Shown here: piece after piece, positions 1 to 5,384 of the stretch | How the letters are laid out: every line of letters starts with the position of its first letter | Position numbering within the stretch: the stretch's first letter is position 1 | Origin: Omnitrophica WOR_2 bacterium RIFCSPLOWO2_12_FULL_51_8 | Lineage (GTDB): Bacteria; Omnitrophota; Gorgyraeia; Gygaellales; Profunditerraquicolaceae | Assembly (NCBI GenBank): GCA_001805895.1 | Contig: MHHD01000056.1 | Coordinates: 1 to 8,583 of the forward strand | Direction of reading: 5' to 3' | DNA length: 8,583 bases | Program-made: the position numbers and the translations under genes | The notes under the pieces: generated by a model | The model's input: the letters and a program-made list of their open reading frames with translations, nothing else | Told to the model about the DNA's origin: nothing | Database searches by the model: none

Positions 1-88
1 CGAACGTCCCCGCGAGAAACACACCAAGACAGGACCAAAAAAATCCTGCGATAAGTTTATCAATGAACGAAAAAATGGACAGGTTCAT
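1..88 (-). CDS. Membrane protein N-terminus (partial, possible sodium:amino-acid symporter)
   Basis: An open frame begins at ATG (86-88), 23 nt after the trpF stop, and runs off the window. Its 29 residues start MNLSIFSFIDKLIAGFF and continue with WSCLGVFLAGTF. They are hydrophobic, with one Asp-Lys pair near position 10 and a stretch that could begin a first membrane helix. An in-frame TGA lies four codons upstream, so the ATG is the natural start, though its Shine-Dalgarno sequence is weak. The pattern of an IDK-x6-W segment followed by a small/hydrophobic run ending in GTF resembles the start of AGCS-type sodium:alanine symporters. This family guess is weak. What can be said with more confidence is that the next gene is not trpB or trpA. 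Confidence 0.55.
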   Translation of the reverse strand, partial: MNLSIFSFIDKLIAGFFWSCLGVFLAGTF

Positions 89-111
89 AAAGAACGAAGC
101 TCAAGGGTCTG

Positions 112-768
112 TCAGGGACAGGCACCGCCTGAGTCGGGCGATGGCGGAGCCTGTCCCTTAGCCGCGCGGATGAAGGCCTTGACCTTTTCCGCGTCCTTTT
201 TGCCCCGCGCGGACTCTATTGAGCTGGAGGCATCCACCCAGTCCGGGCGCGCGATGTCAATCGCCTGCGCCACATTTTCCGCGTTTAGGCCGCCGGAAAG
301 AAAAATCACCCTCTTCTCCCGCTCAAAATCCCTGACTAATTCCCAGTCGAATGTTTCTCCGCTGCCGCCGTATTGGCCGCGCGTATAGGTATCGAATAAA
401 ATACCGTAGGTATTATACCGCAAGGCCTGCCGGATGTCCCGTTTTCTTTGCGCGCGCACCGCCTTGATGATTCTCTTATCGCCAAAAACGGCGCAGAACT
501 CCGGGGGCTCGTCTCCGTGAAACTGCAGCAGATCGAACCTGCAAAGCTCGTCTGCCCAGCGGATTTCCTTTTCCTGCGCATTGACAAAAACGCCTGCCTT
601 CAGGATCTTTTTCGGTAATTGCGCGATTATCGCTTTTGTTTTGCGCGGGCTGATGTAACGCCTACTCTCTTTGTAAAACAGGAACCCTAAGGCGTCTGCC
701 CCGGCTTTGGCCGCCACCAAGGCGTCATCTAAATTAGTAATACCACAAATCTTTACTTTTACCCCCAC
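112..768 (-). CDS. trpF: Phosphoribosylanthranilate isomerase with a repeat-encoded tail
   Basis: A 218-residue TIM-barrel isomerase that converts N-phosphoribosylanthranilate to the aminodeoxyribulose phosphate used by TrpC. The first strand VKICGITN carries the catalytic Cys8. SRRYIS, LQFHGDE (81-87) and the catalytic Asp126 in LFDTYTRGQYGGSG follow, then phosphate-binding FLSGGLNAENV (156-166) and VDASSSIES (178-186). The last motif usually reads SSG-V/I-E; here the Gly is Ser. The start is GTG with an AAGGA site. Residues up to about Lys204 fit a normal family end. The last 14 residues (GQAPPSPDSGGACP) are encoded entirely by a 45-bp palindrome that also supplies one base of the stop codon. 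The core assignment is firm; the tail is probably a repeat insertion that displaced the original stop. Confidence 0.97.
   Translation of the reverse strand: MGVKVKICGITNLDDALVAAKAGADALGFLFYKESRRYISPRKTKAIIAQLPKKILKAGVFVNAQEKEIRWADELCRFDLLQFHGDEPPEFCAVFGDKRIIKAVRAQRKRDIRQALRYNTYGILFDTYTRGQYGGSGETFDWELVRDFEREKRVIFLSGGLNAENVAQAIDIARPDWVDASSSIESARGKKDAEKVKAFIRAAKGQAPPSPDSGGACP
114..158. repeat. 45-bp palindrome forming the 3' end of trpF
   Basis: Arms AGGGACAGGC (114-123) and GCCTGTCCCT (149-158) are perfect reverse complements. After an A:A mismatch they continue as CCGCC (125-129) with GGCGG (143-147), leaving a 13-nt loop. It shares the AGGGACAG outer start with the palindrome in the trpC-trpF gap. 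It is read as codons 204-218 of trpF plus one base of the TGA. No T-rich tract follows on the minus strand, so it is not a standard intrinsic terminator. Confidence 0.8.
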
Positions 769-776
769 ACCAATTG

Positions 777-781
777 TCCTT
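777..781 (-). promoter_or_regulatory. Shine-Dalgarno sequence of trpF
   Basis: The minus strand reads AAGGA, 8 nt before the GTG at 766-768. It decides the start of trpF and shows that the gene has its own ribosome binding site downstream of the palindrome. Confidence 0.6.
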
Positions 782-802
782 ATCCCTTGGCCATCATAGT
801 CT

Positions 803-899
803 TAGGGACAGCCCCCGCTGATTCGTTTTACATTCGTCCCGTGAAATGCAAAGCATTTCTGGGGACAAAAGCGAATCAAAACGACGGGGGCAGTCCCTA
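803..899. repeat. 97-bp imperfect palindrome (REP/MITE-like) between trpC and trpF
   Basis: Outer arms TAGGGACAGCCCCCG (803-817) and CGGGGGCAGTCCCTA (885-899) are reverse complements with one mismatch in 15. Inside, TGATTCG (819-825) pairs with CGAATCA (872-878), TTTT (826-829) with AAAA (867-870), GTCCC (836-840) with GGGAC (862-866), and GAAATGC (843-849) with GCATTTC (853-859) around an AAA loop. The layered pairing is directly visible. No open frame of its own and no U-tract follow, so a non-autonomous repeat of REP or MITE type is more likely than a terminator. It fills most of the 135-nt gap. Confidence 0.8.
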
Positions 900-903
900 C
901 AAC

Positions 904-1692
904 TCACCAACCCATAATCTCTTCGACCTTGCTCCGGATGTCCGGCGCAGACATAAAGGCCTCGCCGATCAAAACCGCGTTTACGCCGAGGACCTTCAGG
1001 AACAAAACATCCTGATGGCTCTTGATGCCGCTTTCCACCACTACTATCTTGCCCTTGGGGATCAAGGGGAACAGCTTTTCCGTAATTTTAAAGTCCGCCT
1101 CTAAAGTATGCAGATTACGGTTATTGATGCCGATCGCCGGCAACTCTAAACTTAAAACTTTTTTCAGCTCTTTCTCATCGTGGACTTCCACGAGATAATC
1201 CAGGCCCAAACTATCGGCGATCCGCGTCAACTCCTGTAATTTATCTTTGGTCAACAGGTCAGCGATCAGCAATACGGCGTCCGCGCCAAAGTAGCGCGAT
1301 TCAAAAATCTGGTATGCCTCCAGGATAAAATCCTTCCTTAAAACCGGCGCTGCCGCCAGATTCTTGATTTCTTTGATATAGGAAATATTGCCGGAAAAAT
1401 AATCTTCCTCGGTCACTACCGAGATTGCCTGGGCCCCGGCCTCGGAATAAGCCCGGGCGATTTCCGGCAGGGAAAAATCCTGGCGGATCACGCCCCGCGA
1501 CGGCGAGGACTTTTTCACTTCCGCAATCAGGCAAATCTGCCGGGGGCGGCTGAGCGTTTCTAAGAAAGGCCGGGTGGGAGGAAGCCCCGCGATGATAATT
1601 TTTAACTGCTCTTCCGGCATCGCCTGCTTAGCCAGCAGGATCTTCTCTTTCTTTTTAGCGATAATCTCCTTTAAGGCGTCAATTTTTGGCAT
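904..1692 (-). CDS. trpC: Indole-3-glycerol phosphate synthase
   Basis: A 262-residue TIM-barrel enzyme that closes the ring of 1-(o-carboxyphenylamino)-1-deoxyribulose 5-phosphate to indole-3-glycerol phosphate, releasing CO2 and water. An N-terminal helical extension (about 1-50) is followed by the catalytic-Lys strand IAEVKKSSPSRG, then SVVTEEDYFSGN, VLRKDFILEAYQI (second key Lys), the strand LVEVHDEKEL, GINNRNLHTLEAD and the phosphate-binding end VVESGI with LIGEAFM. All expected motifs are present, and the protein is monofunctional, not fused to TrpF. It overlaps trpD by 14 nt, while the next trp gene is 135 nt away because a long palindrome starts a few bases after the TGA stop. Confidence 0.98.
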   Translation of the reverse strand: MPKIDALKEIIAKKKEKILLAKQAMPEEQLKIIIAGLPPTRPFLETLSRPRQICLIAEVKKSSPSRGVIRQDFSLPEIARAYSEAGAQAISVVTEEDYFSGNISYIKEIKNLAAAPVLRKDFILEAYQIFESRYFGADAVLLIADLLTKDKLQELTRIADSLGLDYLVEVHDEKELKKVLSLELPAIGINNRNLHTLEADFKITEKLFPLIPKGKIVVVESGIKSHQDVLFLKVLGVNAVLIGEAFMSAPDIRSKVEEIMGW

Positions 1693-2716
1693 GGGAATGA
1701 ATCTTCAGCAGCTCCAGTTTCTCTAATGCCTTGCCGGAGGCAATTGATTCTCCGGCTAAGATAATGCCTTCCTTAATTCCGTCTTTCAGCGATTTTGTTT
1801 TTACGGCATCCGCCGCGTAGATCGCCGCCGCAGCGTTCAGCAGAACGATATCCCTCTGATGCCCGCCTTGCCCGCCTAAGATATCCAGTAATATCCGGGC
1901 ATTAGCTGCCGCGTCTTTGCCGGACAGGTCCTCCGGCGCCGATTTTTTGAACCCGAAATCATCCCAATGATTTATCTCCTGCCTCTGGATCTTCCCCTGA
2001 GAGACCTCAAAAACCAACGTATCGTCACCCGTGGTCAGTTCGTCTAATCCGTCTTTTCCGTGCACGATTAAACCGTGCCGGATGCCTAAACCGGCCAGCG
2101 TCTGGGCGATGATCTCTGCCCAGCGGCTGTCATAGACGCCGATCAATTGGTGCGTGGCCCCTGCCGGATTGCTTAAAGGCCCGAGGACGTTAAAAATAGT
2201 CTTTCTGCCGATGGCCTTGCGCGCCGGCATAGCGTATTTCATTGCCGGATGAAAGTTCTGGGCGAATAAAAAGGTGATGCCCAGTTCATTGAGGCATTTT
2301 TCCGTCTGCTGGATGGACATATTGATATTTACTCCCAGCGCCTCCAAACAATCCGCGCTGCCGCAGCTTGAGGACACCGAGCGGTTACCGTGCTTGGCCA
2401 CCGGGATACCGGCGCCGCTGGCCACAAAGGCAGCGGCCGTAGAAATATTGAAGGTATGTTTTTGATCGCCGCCGGTGCCGCAGGTATCCAGGATTACTTC
2501 ATAAGGCGAATGGATCTGCGCGGCAAAACGCCGCATTACCTTTACTGCCGCGCTTAATTCTTCGGCGGTTTCGCCTTTTTCATCTAATTTCGCCAGAAAA
2601 ACAGCCAGCCGCGCGGTATCTACCCTGCCGCGCATGATTTCTTCCATCACCCCGGACATCTGCACTGCGTTCAGGCCTTTACCGCCGGTAAGCATCTCTA
2701 TTGCTTCTTCAATCAT
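1679..2716 (-). CDS. trpD: Anthranilate phosphoribosyltransferase
   Basis: A 345-residue homodimeric enzyme that joins anthranilate and PRPP to N-phosphoribosylanthranilate. Its N-terminal helical domain (about 1-70) precedes the PRPP loop DTCGTGGDQKHTFNIST (77-93, with GTGGD at 80-84) and the anthranilate/PRPP motif KHGNRSVSSSCGSADCLEALG (108-128). The later motifs GRKTIFNVLGPLSNPA and DELTTGDDT (metal-binding Asp region) are in order. Its length is normal for the family and no TrpG fusion is present, unlike the fused form of enteric bacteria. The ATG overlaps the trpG stop as ATGA and has no own Shine-Dalgarno sequence, so translation probably depends on re-initiation after trpG. The 3' end overlaps trpC by 14 nt. 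Confidence 0.98.
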   Translation of the reverse strand: MIEEAIEMLTGGKGLNAVQMSGVMEEIMRGRVDTARLAVFLAKLDEKGETAEELSAAVKVMRRFAAQIHSPYEVILDTCGTGGDQKHTFNISTAAAFVASGAGIPVAKHGNRSVSSSCGSADCLEALGVNINMSIQQTEKCLNELGITFLFAQNFHPAMKYAMPARKAIGRKTIFNVLGPLSNPAGATHQLIGVYDSRWAEIIAQTLAGLGIRHGLIVHGKDGLDELTTGDDTLVFEVSQGKIQRQEINHWDDFGFKKSAPEDLSGKDAAANARILLDILGGQGGHQRDIVLLNAAAAIYAADAVKTKSLKDGIKEGIILAGESIASGKALEKLELLKIHSHAKN

Positions 2717-3276
2717 AATTGCAGGAAATTAGCCAGAATATCCATCCCCGCCTTAGTCAGGATGGATTCAGGGTGAAACTGTACCCCCCAAAGGGGAAAC
2801 TGTTTATGCTTTAAGCCCATAATCTCTCTCTCTTTGGTCCAGGCAGTGATCTCTAAACACGCCGGCAGGGTCTTTCTTTCCACCAGCAGGGAATGGTAAC
2901 GGGTGGCCTCAAAGGGATTCGGGATATTTTTAAAGATGCCTCTACCGTGATGATAAACTAATGAAGTCTTTCCATGCATTAGTTTCCTGGCTATGATAAT
3001 CCGTCCGCCGTAGACAGAGCCGATGGCCTGGTGGCCGAGACAGACACCGAGGATAGGGATTTTACCGGCAAATTCCCTGATCAGCCGGCAGGAAATACCC
3101 GCGTCTTCCGGGCGCCCTGGCCCGGGCGAGATGACGATTTTCCGGGGTTTGAGCCGTTTAATCTCCTTTAAGGTAATCTTATCGTTCCTGAAAACCTCTA
3201 CCTTCTGCTTCAGCGCGCCTAAATACTGCACGAGGTTGTAGGTAAAGGAATCGTAATTATCGATCATTAATATCAT
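2713..3276 (-). CDS. trpG: Anthranilate synthase glutamine amidotransferase subunit
   Basis: A 187-residue class I glutamine amidotransferase that hydrolyses glutamine and passes ammonia to the chorismate-binding TrpE subunit to make anthranilate. It begins MILMIDNYDSFTYNLVQYLG, the signature of the TrpG/PabA family. The oxyanion motif SPGPGRPEDAG lies at 50-60, the nucleophile Cys79 in GVCLGHQA, and His168 and Glu170 in VQFHPES complete the triad. Its place directly ahead of trpD, with an ATGA overlap, argues for tryptophan synthesis. No trpE is in the window, and one such subunit often also serves PabB in folate synthesis, so a dual TrpG/PabA role is possible. It follows murA after a 67-nt gap with a short repeat; no leader peptide or attenuator is visible there. 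Confidence 0.94.
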   Translation of the reverse strand: MILMIDNYDSFTYNLVQYLGALKQKVEVFRNDKITLKEIKRLKPRKIVISPGPGRPEDAGISCRLIREFAGKIPILGVCLGHQAIGSVYGGRIIIARKLMHGKTSLVYHHGRGIFKNIPNPFEATRYHSLLVERKTLPACLEITAWTKEREIMGLKHKQFPLWGVQFHPESILTKAGMDILANFLQL

Positions 3277-3284
3277 CTTCCTAA

Positions 3285-3289
3285 TCCTT
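3285..3289 (-). promoter_or_regulatory. Shine-Dalgarno sequence of trpG
   Basis: The minus strand reads AAGGA, 8 nt before the ATG at 3274-3276. A second AGGA is only 2 nt from this ATG and 11 nt from the in-frame ATG at codon 4. The spacing favours the first ATG, giving the usual start MILMIDNYDSFTYN. Confidence 0.6.
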
Positions 3290-3314
3290 CTCTCTGTTTC
3301 ATCTCGCTTACTTT

Positions 3315-3344
3315 ACCCATGACCCACGACACATGACCCAAGAC
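3315..3344 (+). repeat. Degenerate heptanucleotide array in murA-trpG gap
   Basis: The plus strand reads as four heptamers and two bases: ACCCATG, ACCCACG, ACACATG, ACCCAAG, AC. The array overlaps the last base of the murA stop codon and fills almost half of the 67-nt gap before trpG. The rest of the gap holds the trpG Shine-Dalgarno sequence and nothing else I can name. The same kind of array, inverted, lies in prmC. Confidence 0.7.
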
Positions 3345-4612
3345 TAACGTTGCTCCTTCTCCCTCCAGATCCTGGCGCCGAGCCTCCCTAGTTTCTCCTC
3401 GATATTTTCGTATCCGCGCTCTAAATGGTAAATCCTTGATACCGCGGTCTTGCCCTTTGCCGACAGCCCCGCTAATACTAAGCAGGCGGAAGCGCGCAAA
3501 TCCGAAGCCATTACCGGCGCCCCGCAGAGCCCGCCGATGCCCTCAACGATGGCATGCGGGCCTTCCCTCTGGATATGCGCGCCCATACGGTTGAGCTCTG
3601 CCACGTGCATAAACCGGTCAGGATAAATCTTCTCGGTCACTACGCTTATCCCCGGTGTCACACTCATCAGGCTGATCATCTGCGCCTGCATATCCGTCGG
3701 GAATCCCGGGTAAGGAAGGGTAGTGACATTCACCGCTCTCAATTGCTTCTTATAGCGCACCCGGAGGTTTTCTTCGCTCCTGGCGATGCTGGCGCCCGCT
3801 TCCTCTAATTTGTCGATCAGGGCCCCCAAGTGCTTAAAGGATATGTTTTTGATCAGTATGTCTCCGCGGGTAATCAATGCCGCCAGCATCAGCGTCCCGG
3901 CCTCGATTCGATCCGGAATAACCGTATGCGCCGCGCCATGCAGGTGTTTTACCCCTTCGACCTCGATGACGGGCGTGCCGTGGCCCTTGATTTTTGCGCC
4001 CATCTTGAGCAAGAAATCCGCCAGGTCCGCCACTTCCGGCTCACAAGCCGCGCCTTCGATTACCGTGAGGCCCTTGGCTAAAACCGCGGCCATCATCACA
4101 TTATCCGTGGCCAGGACCGAAGAGCCATAAACCCCGCCCAGATACATCCGCGCCCCGCATAGGCCGTCAGACTTAGCCGTCACATAACCTGACTCAACGT
4201 TGACATCCGCCCCCAAGGCCTTGATGCCCTTAAGATGCAGGTCTACCGGGCGCACACCGATGACGCAGCCGCCGGGAAGCGAAACCCTGGCCTTTTTGAA
4301 TTTACCTAACAGCGGGCCCAGCACGCAGAATGAAGCGCGCATAGTGGAAACTAATTTATAGTCAGCCATAAAATGCGCGGCCTTCCCGGCGCTCACTGTT
4401 ATAACCCCTTTATCGAATTCCACGTTCTTGCCCAGGGAGCGCAAAATCTTTAGCATGGTATTGGTGTCGCGCAGGGCGGGGGCCCCTTTGATCACGCAGG
4501 CATCATCGGTTAAAAGCGTAGCCGCCAGTATCGGCAGCACCGAATTCTTCGCCCCGGAGACAGTAACCTCTCCCTTTAAACTTATCCCGCCTTCAATGAT
4601 TAACTTGTCCAT
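3344..4612 (-). CDS. murA: UDP-N-acetylglucosamine 1-carboxyvinyltransferase
   Basis: A 422-residue cytoplasmic enzyme that transfers the enolpyruvyl group of phosphoenolpyruvate to UDP-GlcNAc, the first committed step of peptidoglycan synthesis. The N-terminus MDKLIIEGGISLKGEV and SGAKNSVLPILAA (19-31, with active-site Lys22) are diagnostic. The loop cysteine is present at Cys116 in LPGGCVIGVRPVDLHL. This is the residue alkylated by fosfomycin, so the enzyme belongs to the Cys class and not the Asp class found in naturally resistant lineages. The second half has PGFPTDMQAQ with the catalytic Asp, and the end repeats the alpha/beta prism pattern (DLRASACLVLAGLSAKGKT, YHLERGYENIEEKL). It overlaps prmC by 20 nt, has little Shine-Dalgarno sequence, and its TAG stop touches a 7-bp-period repeat. 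The region resembles the murAB-rho neighbourhood of B. subtilis. Confidence 0.98.
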   Translation of the reverse strand: MDKLIIEGGISLKGEVTVSGAKNSVLPILAATLLTDDACVIKGAPALRDTNTMLKILRSLGKNVEFDKGVITVSAGKAAHFMADYKLVSTMRASFCVLGPLLGKFKKARVSLPGGCVIGVRPVDLHLKGIKALGADVNVESGYVTAKSDGLCGARMYLGGVYGSSVLATDNVMMAAVLAKGLTVIEGAACEPEVADLADFLLKMGAKIKGHGTPVIEVEGVKHLHGAAHTVIPDRIEAGTLMLAALITRGDILIKNISFKHLGALIDKLEEAGASIARSEENLRVRYKKQLRAVNVTTLPYPGFPTDMQAQMISLMSVTPGISVVTEKIYPDRFMHVAELNRMGAHIQREGPHAIVEGIGGLCGAPVMASDLRASACLVLAGLSAKGKTAVSRIYHLERGYENIEEKLGRLGARIWREKEQR

Positions 4613-5384
4613 CTTTCTTGAGCACCATTACCCTATCTATATTATTATAATCCCTAATTACCTCTTTTACTGTAAAATTATCCCCTTGCTCAAAAATCCT
4701 CTTTACCGCCTCTGACTGGCCGTATCCAATCTCTATAATTAAAAATCCGTCTTGTTTTAAGTATTCCCCCGCGCCCCCGGAGATGGCGCGATAAAAATCC
4801 ATGCCGTCCTTTCCCCCGTCTAAGGCAAGGCGCGGCTCGTATCCCAGCTCCGGCTGCAAAGTATCGATGTCTGCGGAAGGGATGTAAGGAGGATTACTGA
4901 CAATTATGTCGTGGGTCGTGTGTTTTGTGTCATGGGTCAAAAATAAATCGCCGATGTTAAATCTTATTTTTTTGGCAACCCCGTGAAAAATCGCATTGTC
5001 ACGGGCTATTCCGATAGCGGCCGGAGAAATGTCCATTGCGGTTATCTCGGCATCGCTTAAAAACTTTGCCAGGCTTATGGCAATGCACCCCGAACCTGTC
5101 CCCAAGTCAAGTACCTTGACCCTTGACCCCAATTCAACCGCTTTCTCCACTAACAATTCCGTTTCCGGCCGCGGGATGAATACCCCGGGGCCAACCCTGA
5201 ACTCCAACCCCATAAATTCGCTTTTCCCCAGGATATACTGCAGCGGCTCGCCCGCGATCCGTCTCTTTAAAACCGAGGAGATAAAGGCGCCCTTCCCCCG
5301 GCTGAGCGCCCTATTTGCCTCCAGATAAAGCGCTGCCCGGCCGCAGCCCAGCGCCTCGGTGAATAACAATTCCGCTTCATTCAT
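4593..5384 (-). CDS. prmC: Release factor glutamine methyltransferase
   Basis: A 263-residue SAM-dependent N5-glutamine methyltransferase that methylates the GGQ glutamine of release factors, raising termination efficiency. The N-terminal helical domain (about 1-75) contains the family motif RIAGEPLQYILGKSEFMGLEF region and ends in FIPRPETELLVE (69-80). The Rossmann fold carries the SAM-binding motif DLGTGSG (93-99), the acidic strand AMDIS, and the catalytic NPPY (164-167). The C-terminus has GGKDGMDFYRAI, as usual. Residues 150-159, just before the NPPY strand, are THDTKHTTHD. They are encoded by a 7-bp-period repeat that recurs near the end of murA, so this loop looks repeat-derived although its length is close to normal. 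It overlaps prfA by 8 nt and murA by 20 nt. Assignment is firm; activity despite the odd loop is inference. Confidence 0.97.
   Translation of the reverse strand: MNEAELLFTEALGCGRAALYLEANRALSRGKGAFISSVLKRRIAGEPLQYILGKSEFMGLEFRVGPGVFIPRPETELLVEKAVELGSRVKVLDLGTGSGCIAISLAKFLSDAEITAMDISPAAIGIARDNAIFHGVAKKIRFNIGDLFLTHDTKHTTHDIIVSNPPYIPSADIDTLQPELGYEPRLALDGGKDGMDFYRAISGGAGEYLKQDGFLIIEIGYGQSEAVKRIFEQGDNFTVKEVIRDYNNIDRVMVLKKDGQVNH
4907..4939 (-). repeat. Degenerate 7-bp-period repeat inside prmC
   Basis: The minus strand reads in heptamers: ACCCATG, ACACAAA, ACACACG, ACCCACG, then ACA, preceded by TG. It is translated in frame as residues 150-159 of PrmC (Thr/His/Asp-rich). It shares an exact 11-bp stretch (GACCCACGACA) and the same 7-bp phase with the array in the murA-trpG gap, which has the opposite orientation. 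Confidence 0.65.

Noticed and set aside
35..53. Small inverted repeat (CAGGA / TCCTG) around an A-rich run
   Set aside because: The arms are five bases only and lie inside the coding part of the downstream gene; chance is a sufficient explanation.
114..158. Intrinsic terminator at the end of trpF
   Set aside because: The sequence after the palindrome on the minus strand (GACAGACCC) is not T-rich, and another reading frame starts 23 nt after the stop.
803..899. Intrinsic terminator after trpC
   Set aside because: The hairpin is strong but no run of T follows it on the minus strand, and trpF with its own ribosome binding site follows directly.
787..1104. Plus-strand open frame of 105 codons starting near the trpC-trpF gap
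   Set aside because: Its 5' part is the palindrome and the remainder is antisense to the trpC end; there is no recognisable domain or ribosome binding site, and all neighbours are on the other strand.
3277..3343. trp attenuator, T-box or leader peptide ahead of trpG
   Set aside because: The gap is only 67 nt, has no open frame with tryptophan codons, no T-box signature and no pair of alternative stems.
3315..3344. CRISPR-like repeat
   Set aside because: The units are 7 bp, directly adjacent and without spacers, so it is a simple tandem array.
3786..4130. Plus-strand open frame of 114 codons antisense to murA
   Set aside because: It lies wholly inside a conserved murA sequence, and its composition is that of a codon-position shadow.
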